The notes under the pieces: generated by a model
The model's input: only the letters and a program-made list of their open reading frames with translations
Told to the model about the DNA's origin: nothing
Databases searched by the model: none
Position numbers and translations under genes: made by a program
Source: Micrococcus porci
GTDB taxonomy: Bacteria; Actinomycetota; Actinomycetes; Actinomycetales; Micrococcaceae
Assembly: GCF_020097155.1 (NCBI RefSeq)
Contig: NZ_CP083691.1
Span: 2,584,901 to 2,648,900 of the forward strand
Length of the DNA: 64,000 bases
Direction of reading: 5' to 3'
Shown: in pieces, positions 1 through 8,396 of the stretch
How positions within the stretch are numbered: the stretch's first letter is position 1
Layout of the letters: each line of letters opens with the position of its first letter

Positions 1-406
1 TCACGGAGCGGGCCGTGACGCAGAGGGTGCCGTCCACGCCGTCGTAGAGCTCGTAGGCGACCTCCACGGACACCGCCTTCACGGCCGCCACCCCCACGCG
101 CACGCGCAGCGGCACGGGCCGGTACGGCATCTGCGCCCGGTACTTCACGGTGTGCTCGGACACGAACGTCCGCACGCCCTCCGGCACGCCCTCGAGCAGG
201 TCGACGGGCGGGGCCCCTCCTCCGCCGGCGCCGGTGTTCGCGGGCACGCCGAACACGGCGACGCGGGCCTCCTCCAGCAGCTGCACCACGGCGATGTTGT
301 TGATGTGCCCGTAGGCGTCCATGTCCGCCCAGCGCAGCGGCACCGACACCTCCACCCAGCGCCCGGCGCCGTCTCGGGCGGCGGACGACGTCGTCGTCTC
401 CGTCAT
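1..406 (-). CDS. Acyl-CoA thioesterase, hotdog fold (3' end outside window)
   Basis: The first 135 residues are visible and the gene runs off the left edge. Residues 23-37 contain LRWADMDAYGHINN, the active-site loop of the 4-hydroxybenzoyl-CoA thioesterase/YbgC hotdog family, with the catalytic Asp in WADMD followed by GHINN. Such enzymes hydrolyse acyl-CoA thioesters in the cytoplasm. The ATG at 404-406 gives a short polar leader before the fold. It lies 33 bases downstream of the App1-like gene on the same strand, so it is probably the last gene of a three-gene transcript. The substrate cannot be read from sequence. Confidence 0.85.
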   Translation of the reverse strand, partial: MTETTTSSAARDGAGRWVEVSVPLRWADMDAYGHINNIAVVQLLEEARVAVFGVPANTGAGGGGAPPVDLLEGVPEGVRTFVSEHTVKYRAQMPYRPVPLRVRVGVAAVKAVSVEVAYELYDGVDGTLCVTARSV

Positions 407-439
407 GCGCGCTCCCTCCGTCCTTCCGGCGCGGCCGGC

Positions 440-1699
440 TCAGTCCTGCGCGGAGACGTCGACGTCCCGGGCCTCGTCCTGGTCGGCGCGGCCGCCGTGG
501 ACCCCGTGCTCGTCGCCGTCGCGGCCGGCCGCGGAGGCCTCGTCCTCGCCGAGGATGTCCTCGAGCCAGCCCTCCGGGTGCACATCCACGAAGTCCACGG
601 GCAGGATGCCGAGGTCCTCGAGCTGGTTGGAGAGGGCGGCGCCGTCGGGCCCGTAGCACCACGGGATGCCGGGCGTGGAGTGGCGCGTGGCCTCCGCACG
701 GCCCCCCGCGAGCAGCGCCTCGGACGGGGTGAGCTGGCGGATGACGATCGCCTTGACCTTGTCCGGGTGCTTGGTGGCGAAGTCGGCGTAGATCTCGGGG
801 TCGTGCTGGCCGTCGTCGCCCACGAGGATCCACTGCAGGTCCGGGAACTGCTGCGCCAGGCGCTCGAGCTGGGTGACCTTGTGCTCCTGGCCGGAGCGGA
901 ACCAGCGGTCCTTCGTGGGGCCCCAGCTGGTGAGCAGCAGAGCGCCCAGCGGGTACAGGTTGCGGCCCAGGAAGCGGGTCAGGGTCTGCGCCACGTTCCA
1001 CGCGCCGGTGGAGAGGTAGAGGACCGGCGCCATCGGCTCGGCGGCGGCGATGCGGCGCAGGAGCACGGCCATGCCGGGGGTGGGCGTGCGGGCGTGCTCG
1101 TCGATCACGAACGAGTTCCACGCGGCCAGCAGCGGGCGCGGCAGAGAGGTCACCACGACGGTGTCGTCGATGTCGGAGACCAAGCCGACCTTCGCGTCCG
1201 GGGAGGCGATGTAGAGGTCCGTGGTGACCTCCTCCTCGTCGCCCACGCGCAGGACGGCGGTGCGCCAGCCCGGCTCGAGCTCCACGTCCAGGACGACGTC
1301 GACCACGCCCATCCGATCCGCGCGCACCGTGGTGACGAGGTCGCCCACCTCCACCTCGACCTCGGCGTAGGCCATGGGCGGGGCGACGAAGTTGCGCCAG
1401 CCGTGCACGCCGTCGGCGACGACCTTGGACAGACGGCGGCCGTTGAGGAAGTCCTCGTCCTTGGCCAGGACCACCCGGGAGAGCACGCGCACCCATGAGG
1501 TGGTGCCGTAGCCGGTGAACGCCATGACCGTCGGCACGAAGCCGCGGCGCAGGGCCCGGGAGCGGTGCCAGCGGTTCCACTGCTCCTGCAGGTGCGTGGC
1601 GACGTTCTCCGCGGGGGTCGGACCGCCCGCGGCGGCCAGGCGCTGGCGGCGGGCAGGGTCGTTCTGGGCGGCGATGGAGGCGGACTCGGATGCGGGCAT
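440..1699 (-). CDS. App1-family (DUF2183) phosphatase domain protein
   Basis: The 419-residue protein has a HAD-like motif SDIDDTVV near residue 175, followed by LYLSTGAWN and ILVGDDGQHDPEIY. These are the conserved blocks of DUF2183, the catalytic domain named for yeast phosphatidate phosphatase App1. The N-terminal 170 residues form a beta-rich region usual in bacterial homologues. There is no signal peptide or membrane segment, so it is probably cytoplasmic. The C-terminal 30 residues are acidic and low-complexity. It starts 26 bases after the acyltransferase stop codon, which points to co-transcription. A phosphatidate phosphatase role is inference from the family name; bacterial substrates are not established. 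Confidence 0.85.
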   Translation of the reverse strand: MPASESASIAAQNDPARRQRLAAAGGPTPAENVATHLQEQWNRWHRSRALRRGFVPTVMAFTGYGTTSWVRVLSRVVLAKDEDFLNGRRLSKVVADGVHGWRNFVAPPMAYAEVEVEVGDLVTTVRADRMGVVDVVLDVELEPGWRTAVLRVGDEEEVTTDLYIASPDAKVGLVSDIDDTVVVTSLPRPLLAAWNSFVIDEHARTPTPGMAVLLRRIAAAEPMAPVLYLSTGAWNVAQTLTRFLGRNLYPLGALLLTSWGPTKDRWFRSGQEHKVTQLERLAQQFPDLQWILVGDDGQHDPEIYADFATKHPDKVKAIVIRQLTPSEALLAGGRAEATRHSTPGIPWCYGPDGAALSNQLEDLGILPVDFVDVHPEGWLEDILGEDEASAAGRDGDEHGVHGGRADQDEARDVDVSAQD

Positions 1700-1725
1700 G
1701 GGACCAGTATTCCGCACGGGCCCGG

Positions 1726-3654
1726 TCACTCGCCGAGGACGACCTTCTCGGCGCTGGCGGGGCGCCCGGCCGGGAAGGCGGCGGTCAGCGCGGCGGCCAT
1801 GCTGCGGGCCTTGGCCACGGCGCCGGCCTCGGTGTTGTGGTTCGCGTCGTCGGAGAGGTACCAGTCCGGGTGCGAGCGGGACTCCCGGGCCCAGTCGTGC
1901 ACCCGGAGGTCGGGGTGGCGGGCGGTGGCGTCCACGAGCGCGCGGGTGAACCGCTCGGCCCCGGCGGGCTCGTAGTAGGGGCGGCTGCTCCACGGCATGA
2001 TCGCCGGTCCCACCCAGAGCACGGGGCGGCCGTCGGCGGCGTCGACCACGGCGTCGATGCGGGCGGCGGCCTGGTCCCAGGCGTCGTCCTTGGTCATCGT
2101 GGCGGCGTCGTTGAGGCCCACGTTCACGACGACGCAGCCCCCGGCGTCGAGGCGGCTGACGCCGGCGGCGACGGCCTCGGGGGCGTTGAGGTCCGCGGAC
2201 CCGTCGATGTGCTCGCGGGTGGAGCGACCGCCGGCGATGTCCTCGACGACCGTCTCGACGCCCACGGCCTCGTAGCGGCCGGTGATCCGCTGGGCCGGGT
2301 CGGCGATCCTGGTGCGGTCGGTGTTGCCCGAGGCCAGGGAGGTGGAGTCCCCCACGTGGAGCACGGACGTGCAGGAGGTGCGCCCGTCCAGGGCGGGGTG
2401 TGCCACCGCGTCGCCCGCGGGGGCCGCCGGCTCCTGCGCCGCGATCTCCTGCGCGGAGGTCTGCGGCAGGGCGGCGGTGAGGACGAGCGCACCGGACGCG
2501 AGGACCGCCACCGCGCCCACCCCGAGGACGCCACGCGCCCGGGCGAGGGCGGCGACCAGGCCGTGCCGCCGGATCGGGTCCTCGACGAGCCGCCAGGACA
2601 GGGCGGCCAGCACGAGGGTGAGGGCCACGATCAGCAGGCCCCGCAGGACTGGCTGCCCGAAGAGCACGCGGTCCGGCAGGAACGCGACCACGGGCATGTG
2701 CCACAGGTAGATGCCGTAGCTGCGGGCGCCGATCCACTGCAGCGGAGGGATGCCGAGGACGCGCGCGACCCACGAGCCGGGGTGGACGAGCGGGAGCAGG
2801 GCGGCGCAGGTGGCCACGGTGAGCGCGGCGAGGCCCCAGGTGTAGAGGGCGGCGTCCTCCTGACCCGTGGTCGCGGAGAGGGCCAGGACCCCGGCCAGGC
2901 CGAGCACGCCCACGAGGTCCACGACGACGCGGCTCGCCCGTCCGGTCAGCCGGGCGACCCGGTCCGGCCGCCAGAGGAAGGCCAGGACGGCGCCCCAGAG
3001 CAGGCCGCCGGCGCGGGTGTCGGTGCCCTCGTATGCGCGGGTGGAGTCGCCGGCGGGGTCCGCGAACACCGCCAGCAGCACGAACGAGACGGCGCCCAGG
3101 ACGAGGGTCGCCGCCGCGAGGACGCGCCGCCGCGCGTCGGGGCCCAGCCGCCGGGTGAGGGCCAGCAGGCCCAGCAGCACCAGCGGCCAGACGAGGTAGA
3201 ACTGCTCCTCCACCGCCAGGGACCACAGGTGGTCGAGCGGGCCGGCGCCCTCGGCCTGGTCGAAGTAGCTGCGGCCGCTGAGGATCGTGTGCCAGTTGGC
3301 CACGTAGAGGAGGGCGGCCACGGACTGGCCAAGCCGCGCGCCGAGCAGGTCCGGGGAGACGAGCGCGGTGGCCGCGAGCACGGCGATCAGCACCAGGACC
3401 ACGGCCGGCAGGAGACGGCGGAAGCGGCGGATCCAGAAGTTCTTCAGGTCCAGGTCCCCGTGACGCTCGTGCCGGCGCAGCAGCAGGGAGGTGATGAGGT
3501 AGCCGGAGAGCGTGAAGAACACGCCGACGCCCAGGAGGCCGCCGTCCGTGCCCGGGACGCCGAGATGATAGGCCACCACCAGGCCCACGGCCAGGGCGCG
3601 CAGCCCGTCCAGCCCGGGGAAGTAGGAGGCCTTGGTGTCGACGGGGCGGGGCAC
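1726..3654 (-). CDS. Membrane acyltransferase 3 with C-terminal SGNH domain
   Basis: A 642-residue OafA-like protein. Residues 1-400 are about ten hydrophobic helices with acyltransferase-3 landmarks: FPGLDGLRALAV near the start, FFTLSGYLI, FWIRRFRRLLPA and LWSLAVEEQFYLVWP. From about residue 430 an extracytoplasmic SGNH hydrolase fold follows, with GDSTS (nucleophile Ser), VGLNDA (Asn block) and a terminal DANHN (Asp-His). Proteins of this build O-acylate cell-wall or surface glycans. I chose the GTG at 3652-3654 because GGAG lies 7 bases upstream. The reading frame stays open far upstream, but that part is a shadow of the opposite-strand gene. First gene of a reverse-strand set of three. 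Confidence 0.9.
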   Translation of the reverse strand: MPRPVDTKASYFPGLDGLRALAVGLVVAYHLGVPGTDGGLLGVGVFFTLSGYLITSLLLRRHERHGDLDLKNFWIRRFRRLLPAVVLVLIAVLAATALVSPDLLGARLGQSVAALLYVANWHTILSGRSYFDQAEGAGPLDHLWSLAVEEQFYLVWPLVLLGLLALTRRLGPDARRRVLAAATLVLGAVSFVLLAVFADPAGDSTRAYEGTDTRAGGLLWGAVLAFLWRPDRVARLTGRASRVVVDLVGVLGLAGVLALSATTGQEDAALYTWGLAALTVATCAALLPLVHPGSWVARVLGIPPLQWIGARSYGIYLWHMPVVAFLPDRVLFGQPVLRGLLIVALTLVLAALSWRLVEDPIRRHGLVAALARARGVLGVGAVAVLASGALVLTAALPQTSAQEIAAQEPAAPAGDAVAHPALDGRTSCTSVLHVGDSTSLASGNTDRTRIADPAQRITGRYEAVGVETVVEDIAGGRSTREHIDGSADLNAPEAVAAGVSRLDAGGCVVVNVGLNDAATMTKDDAWDQAAARIDAVVDAADGRPVLWVGPAIMPWSSRPYYEPAGAERFTRALVDATARHPDLRVHDWARESRSHPDWYLSDDANHNTEAGAVAKARSMAAALTAAFPAGRPASAEKVVLGE

Positions 3655-3765
3655 GGGCGATCTCCGTTCGCAGGGCGCCGGGCGTCCACGGGCGCGAGGG
3701 GTGAGGGGACCGCTCGAGTCTAACGGGGGCGGCACAGGTCCAACGGCGACGGGACGGAGGCGTCG

Positions 3766-3771
3766 TAGCCT
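3766..3771 (+). promoter_or_regulatory. Pribnow-like TAGCCT, 6 bases before ATG
   Basis: TAGCCT ends 6 bases before the ATG at 3778 and no purine-rich ribosome site is present, so the transcript probably begins at the start codon. Inferred from spacing only. Confidence 0.5.
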
Positions 3772-3777
3772 GGCCCC

Positions 3778-4677
3778 ATGGTCTCCTCCGATTCCGGCCC
3801 CCGCTCCGCGGCCGGCTCGCCCCTCGCCCCCTCCCCGGCGCGGCTGCGCGCGATCGGCCTGGAGGCGGCCCGCGCGGTGGCCCCGGCGCTGGCCGCCGCG
3901 TTCCGCACCCCCGACGCCGCGGCCGCCACCAAGCGGAACCACCACGACCTCGTCACGGCGCACGACCGCGCCACCGAGGAGGCCCTGGTCGCCACGCTCA
4001 CCGCGGCCGTGCCGGGCAGCGCCGTGCTCGGCGAGGAGACGGGGGTGACGGCGCCGCCCGCCGACGCGGGCGTCCCGCGGGTGCGCTGGATCGTCGACCC
4101 GATCGACGGCACCTCGAACTTCTCGCACGGCTTCGACCTGTTCTCCGTGTCGATCGCGGCGGAGGTGGACGGCGAGGTGGTGGCCGGCGTCGTGCTGGCC
4201 CCGGCGGCGGGCCTGGAGTTCTCCGCGGACGACGCCGGCGCCTGGCTGGGCGAGGCGCCACTGCCCCTGCGCGCCGCACCGGACGGGGGCGAACGGGCGC
4301 TGAACATCGTGACGTCCTACCCGGCCGCCGAGGCCCTGGCGCGGGAGGGCGAGGCCGCGCTGCGCCGGTTCGCGCAGCTCGTGGACGCCCACGCCACGGT
4401 CCGCCGCACCGTGTCCGGGGCGCTCGAGCTCGCCTTCGTGGCGGCCGGCTGGGCGGACGTGACCCTGGCCGTGGACACGCACCCCTGGGACGTGGCCGCC
4501 GGCCAGCTGCTGGTCGCCCGTGCCGGCGGCACCCTCGTCGCCGCCGACGACGCCGGCCCCGCCCCCGCCCTGGTGCCCCACCTGGCCCCGCACCTGCTGG
4601 CCGTGGGCCCGGGCCGCAGGGCCCCCACCGCCCGGGCCGTGCTGGCAGGCCTGGTGGCGGACCGCGCCGCGGAGTGA
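3778..4677 (+). CDS. Inositol monophosphatase family protein
   Basis: 299 residues, the normal size for the FIG/IMPase superfamily of metal-dependent sugar or inositol phosphatases. GEETG near residue 84, WIVDPIDGTSNF near 104-112 and WDVAAGQLL near 237 are the three metal- and substrate-binding blocks. It could act on inositol-1-phosphate, histidinol phosphate or nucleotide 3'-phosphates; the sequence alone does not decide. It is divergent from the acyltransferase gene. A TAGCCT hexamer 6 bases upstream suggests leaderless translation. The next gene begins 44 bases after its stop on the same strand. Confidence 0.9.
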   Translation: MVSSDSGPRSAAGSPLAPSPARLRAIGLEAARAVAPALAAAFRTPDAAAATKRNHHDLVTAHDRATEEALVATLTAAVPGSAVLGEETGVTAPPADAGVPRVRWIVDPIDGTSNFSHGFDLFSVSIAAEVDGEVVAGVVLAPAAGLEFSADDAGAWLGEAPLPLRAAPDGGERALNIVTSYPAAEALAREGEAALRRFAQLVDAHATVRRTVSGALELAFVAAGWADVTLAVDTHPWDVAAGQLLVARAGGTLVAADDAGPAPALVPHLAPHLLAVGPGRRAPTARAVLAGLVADRAAE

Positions 4678-4721
4678 GAATGAGCGGACCAACCGTCCGA
4701 CGACGAACCGGGAGGCCCCCG

Positions 4722-5228
4722 ATGACCGAGCACACCACCCCCTCCATGCAGCGCCCGGACCCCGCGGTCGGCCCCGGTTCGATGTTCCCCCATCCGGAGG
4801 GCGAGCCCGTCCTGAAGCTCACGGACGAGCAGATCTGGAAGCTGATGCGCGGCGTCCGCCACGCCCGCCTGGGCCTGGCCGTGGGCGGCGAGCCGGACAT
4901 CGTGCCGGTCAACGTCCGCGCCGTCGACGGCGTCGTGTGGTTCCGCACCGCCCCCGGCTCCAAGCTGGCCGAGCTCACCGTCAACCCCCGCGTGGTGGTG
5001 CAGGCGGACGGCATCCTCTCCGACCAGGCCTGGTCCGTGCTGCTGCACGGCACCGCCCGCCGCGCGGACACGGCCGAGGAGATCGCCGAGGCCGAGTCCA
5101 TGGGCATCCGGCCGTGGGTCCCCACCATCAAGGACTTCTACGTGAAGGTCGAGGTGGACTCCGCCACCGGCCGCCACTTCCTCCTGGGGGAGCAGCCGGA
5201 GCGCGACGGCGCCGAGCCGACCGACTGA
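4722..5228 (+). CDS. Pyridoxamine 5'-phosphate oxidase-like FMN protein
   Basis: A 168-residue split-barrel protein. LARLGLA-type strands followed by EPDIVPVNVRAVDGVVWFRT and the GSKLAEL loop match the FMN-binding half of the PPOX-like (Pyridox_ox_2) family. The C-terminal RPW(V)PTIKDFYVKVEV segment is typical of the actinobacterial group. The ATG at 4722 is preceded by GGAGG with a 7-base gap. An ATG-like start overlapping the previous stop is in frame but has no such site. The cofactor could be FMN, F420 or heme; the true substrate is unknown. Probably co-transcribed with the phosphatase gene. Confidence 0.8.
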   Translation: MTEHTTPSMQRPDPAVGPGSMFPHPEGEPVLKLTDEQIWKLMRGVRHARLGLAVGGEPDIVPVNVRAVDGVVWFRTAPGSKLAELTVNPRVVVQADGILSDQAWSVLLHGTARRADTAEEIAEAESMGIRPWVPTIKDFYVKVEVDSATGRHFLLGEQPERDGAEPTD

Positions 5229-5260
5229 GTCTCACCACCTCCCTTGGCGGGCCCGCTGCG

Positions 5261-6997
5261 TCAGGCGACGTCCTCCGCGAGCGCCCGCCCGGCGGTCCGG
5301 CCGCTGAACAGGCAGCCGCCCAGGAACGTTCCCTCCAGGGCGCGGAAGCCGTGCATGCCGCCCCCGCCGAAGCCGGCGGCCTCACCGGCGGCGTAGAGGC
5401 CCGGGACGGGCCCGCCGAGCTCGTCGAGCACGCGCCCGCGCAGGTCGGTGTGCAGCCCGCCCAGGGTCTTGCGCGTCAGGGTGCGCAGGCGCACGGCGAT
5501 CAGCGGCCCGGCCGCGGGGTCGGTGAGCCGGTGCGGGGCGGCGGTGCGGATCAGCCGGTCCCCCAGGTACTGGCGGGCGCGGCGCACCGCGTCCAGCTGG
5601 GGGTCCACGCCGGCGCGCGCCGCCCCGTCCTCGTGCTCGGCCACCGCCTGCCGCACGGCGTGCAGCTCGACGCGCGGGCCGCCCCCGCCGGTGCGGTCCT
5701 GCAGCTCGTTCATCTGGTCGACGAGCTCCTCCACGGTGGCGGCCTGGACGAAGTCCTCGCCGTGGTCCAGGAAGGCGCGCACGGGGGCGGGCACCCCCTG
5801 CGTGGCGCGGCCCAGCACGTGTCCGAGGGACCGCCCGGTGAGGTCCGGGTTCTGCTCGGAGCCGGAGAGGGCGAACTCCCTGCCGATGATCCGCTCGTTG
5901 AGCACGAACCACGTGTGGTCCGCCCCCTCGGCGCGGCGTGCCCCGCCGGGGCGACAGATCTCACCGAGGGCGCCGAGGGTGTCGAAGCCGGGCCAGCGCG
6001 GGTGCGGCAGGCGTCGCCCGGCGGCGTCCAGCCACAGGGAGCTCGGCCCGGGGAGGATGCGGATGCCGTGCCCGGGCCACACCGGGTCCCAGTTCGCGAC
6101 CCCCTCGGTGTAGTGCCACATGCGGTCGGGGTGCAGCATGTGCGCCCCGACCGCCCGCGCGGCCGCGACGCCGGAGCCGTCCACGTAGGCGGGGACCCCG
6201 GAGAGCATGCGCTCCGGCGGGGTGCCGAGCCGGTCGGGCCAGGCCGCGCGCACGGCGTCGTGGTCGGCCCCGATGCCGCCGGAGGCGATCAGCACCGCCT
6301 GCGCCCGCACCTCGAACGCCCCCGTGACGGTGCGGCTCGAGGAGGTGCCGCGGGCGCCGTCGTCGTCCGCCAGCCGGTCCCCGCGCACGCCGCACACGGC
6401 CCCGTTCTGCGTGACGAGCTCCGTGACACGGTGCCGGGGCAGGTAGGTGAGCCGTCCGTCGAAGGCAGCCTGCTCGACCACCGCCGCGAACGGCTCCACG
6501 ATGCCCGGCCCCGTGCCCCACGTGATGTGGAAGCGCGGGACCGAGTTGCCGCCGACGCCCGGCGCGGGGACCTTCCGCTCCGCCCAGCCCACCACCGGGA
6601 ACAGCCGATGTCCGCGCTCACGCAGCCAGGCCCGCTTCTCCCCCGCCGCGAAGTGCACGTAGGCCTCGGCCCAGGCGCGCGGCAGGGCGTCGTCCCCGCC
6701 GGTGAACCCCGCGGTCTCCCGCCAGTCCGACCAGGCCAGGTCCACGGAGTCGCGCACGCGCAGACGGCGCTGCTCAGGCGAGTCCACGAGGAACAGCCCG
6801 CCGAAGCTCCACCACGCCTGCCCTCCCAGGTCGGCGGCGCGCTCCTGGTCCACGAGCACCACGGAGCGGCCCGCCTCGAGCAGCTCGCACGCGGCCACCA
6901 GGCCGGCAAGGCCGTGGCCCAGCACGACGACGTCGGCCCGGTGCACGCCTGCGTGGCCGGAGGAGGGGCGGGCTGTGTCGGGGATCACAGAGCTCAT
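5261..6997 (-). CDS. FAD-binding dehydrogenase (KstD/flavocytochrome-like)
   Basis: 578 residues of the FAD_binding_2 family. The N-terminal dinucleotide fold has VVVLGHGLAGLVAACELLEAG, then an acidic VLVDQE strand end. The C-terminal FAD contact is VPGLYAAGEAAGFGGGGMHGFRALEGTFLG. It fits the group called FAD-binding dehydrogenase, related to 3-ketosteroid delta1-dehydrogenase and fumarate reductase flavoproteins. No signal peptide is visible. The ATG at 6995-6997 gives the natural dinucleotide-fold start. It lies 32 bases downstream of the dioxygenase gene on the same strand. The substrate is unknown; a steroid role is not supported by neighbours. Confidence 0.85.
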   Translation of the reverse strand: MSSVIPDTARPSSGHAGVHRADVVVLGHGLAGLVAACELLEAGRSVVLVDQERAADLGGQAWWSFGGLFLVDSPEQRRLRVRDSVDLAWSDWRETAGFTGGDDALPRAWAEAYVHFAAGEKRAWLRERGHRLFPVVGWAERKVPAPGVGGNSVPRFHITWGTGPGIVEPFAAVVEQAAFDGRLTYLPRHRVTELVTQNGAVCGVRGDRLADDDGARGTSSSRTVTGAFEVRAQAVLIASGGIGADHDAVRAAWPDRLGTPPERMLSGVPAYVDGSGVAAARAVGAHMLHPDRMWHYTEGVANWDPVWPGHGIRILPGPSSLWLDAAGRRLPHPRWPGFDTLGALGEICRPGGARRAEGADHTWFVLNERIIGREFALSGSEQNPDLTGRSLGHVLGRATQGVPAPVRAFLDHGEDFVQAATVEELVDQMNELQDRTGGGGPRVELHAVRQAVAEHEDGAARAGVDPQLDAVRRARQYLGDRLIRTAAPHRLTDPAAGPLIAVRLRTLTRKTLGGLHTDLRGRVLDELGGPVPGLYAAGEAAGFGGGGMHGFRALEGTFLGGCLFSGRTAGRALAEDVA

Positions 6998-7029
6998 GGC
7001 GCCACTGTACGGACTCGCACCCGCCGGAC

Positions 7030-8079
7030 TCAGGGGCGCGCCGGGGGCTGACCGCCCTCGCCGCCCGCCGGGGGCTGCCCGCCGCCGGGCCCGCCCATCC
7101 CGCCCTGCTCCTGCTCGGTGGTGGTGTCGATCGGGACGTCGATGGTGATGGCGAAGCCCTTCTCCACGGAGCCCGTGATCTGCGGCAGCTGCGTCTCGTA
7201 GCCGTCCGAGAAGACGTTGTCCGTCTCGAGGCTGACCTTGGCGAAGTTCGCCGTCGACCCGTCGTAGGCCGACGTGGCGTAGACCTGCGAGGACTGCTCC
7301 TCCGGCATGGCGATCTGGGAGGTGAGGACGTTGTTCGTCGCGTCCGTGATGGACGCCTTGTCCGGGAACACCTCGAAGTGCAGGTGCGGCCACCGTCCGT
7401 CGTAGCAGCCGGGCCACACCGTGGTGAAGGTGACCGTGCCGTCGTCGCCCACCACCTGGACGCCGCGCAGGTAGGTCTCCTCCGTGATGCCGTCCGAGTA
7501 CATCGAGTAGCGGCCCAGCGCGTCGGCGTGCCAGAGGTACACGGCGGCGCCGGTCATGGCGGCGTCGCCGTTGGCCATGTCGATCACGTTCATCGTCACC
7601 GTGAGCGGGACCCCCTCGGCGACGGTGCCCGTGTCGATGCTCGTGGTCAGGTCGGAGCGTTCGATGCCGGACGCGTCGAGCACGTCCGGGCCGTTGGAGC
7701 CGTCGCCCGGGTACGGGCCTGCGGTCTCGGTGACCATCTCGGTCAGGGTGGCCGACGGCGAGGCGCTCGCCGCCGACGAGGAGGCCGCGGGTGACGAGGA
7801 GCCGGCACTCGCAGACGTCGAGCTGGAGGAGGACGAGGCGCCCTCCTGGACGCCGCACGCGGCGAGGACGAGGGCCCCCGCTCCCGCGCCGAAGATGCCG
7901 AGCGCGTTGCGGCGGGAGACGAGCGTGCCGACGTCGAAGGCGGCGCCCTGGTCTTCGACGTCCTCGGCCGGGCGGTGGAAGGCCCGGCCCTCGAAGGTGG
8001 GCGTGACGGCGGGGGCCTCGCCTCCCTCGGTGACCTGGGGGAAGGGGCGGCGGGAGCGGGTCGGGAGCCAGGGGGCCAT
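7030..8079 (-). CDS. Secreted intradiol ring-cleavage dioxygenase lipoprotein
   Basis: 349 residues. An unusually long N-terminal region (about 57 residues) precedes a twin-arginine motif SRRNALGIFG and a lipobox LAAC, so it looks like a Tat-exported lipoprotein. A 40-residue Ser/Ala linker follows. The catalytic domain begins at AGPYPGDGSN, a hallmark of intradiol dioxygenases, and includes YLWHADALGRYSMY and YDGRWPHLHFEVF, which supply Tyr and His iron ligands as in protocatechuate 3,4-dioxygenase. The tail is rich in Gly/Pro/Gln. GAGG sits 6 bases before the ATG. Known relatives cleave catechols; its placement on the cell surface suggests an environmental aromatic or lignin-type substrate (inference). 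Confidence 0.85.
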   Translation of the reverse strand: MAPWLPTRSRRPFPQVTEGGEAPAVTPTFEGRAFHRPAEDVEDQGAAFDVGTLVSRRNALGIFGAGAGALVLAACGVQEGASSSSSSTSASAGSSSPAASSSAASASPSATLTEMVTETAGPYPGDGSNGPDVLDASGIERSDLTTSIDTGTVAEGVPLTVTMNVIDMANGDAAMTGAAVYLWHADALGRYSMYSDGITEETYLRGVQVVGDDGTVTFTTVWPGCYDGRWPHLHFEVFPDKASITDATNNVLTSQIAMPEEQSSQVYATSAYDGSTANFAKVSLETDNVFSDGYETQLPQITGSVEKGFAITIDVPIDTTTEQEQGGMGGPGGGQPPAGGEGGQPPARP

Positions 8080-8396
8080 GGAGTTCCTCTCGTGGGGCGC
8101 CCGCCGGTGGCGGGCCGCGTCGAGAGGCCAGCATGGCAACGGATGCAGGACGTTTCCGCGAGATCGGCGGGATGGTTCCAGGACGTCTTCTGGGACGTCA
8201 CTGACACCGGCGGGACGCCCGCAACCGCCCCGACGCCTTGGCCGGCGCCTCAACCTACCCGTCGGTCCACTTCCATTGCTCAGCCATATGCGATATAAAG
8301 GCGACCCACCATCTCACGGTCGAGTCAGCGGCTCCGGCGCCGGGTCGGCCGCCGGCTCGCCGAAGGGCCCCCGGCTCGCCGAAGGAGAGTGGCAGG
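8080..8396. promoter_or_regulatory. Divergent intergenic region, dioxygenase / synthetase
   Basis: 317 bases between two divergent starts with no supported gene. It contains an AT-richer island around 8272-8300 (including GATATAAAG), unusual in this genome and a likely promoter site for the synthetase. A 15-base direct repeat, CCGGCTCGCCGAAGG, occurs at 8352-8366 and 8371-8385. The second copy ends in the AAGGAG ribosome site used by the synthetase. Confidence 0.5.

Noticed and set aside
152..1498. Long open frames opposite most genes, for example 152-1498 forward
   Set aside because: In such GC-rich DNA the antisense frames stay open by chance. Their translations are His/Gly/Arg/Val-rich without domains and with wrong third-base bias.
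8238..8396. N-terminal extension of the synthetase frame to 8238
   Set aside because: No homology to adenylation domains, no ribosome site, and it covers the likely promoter. The ATG at 8397 has AAGGAG.
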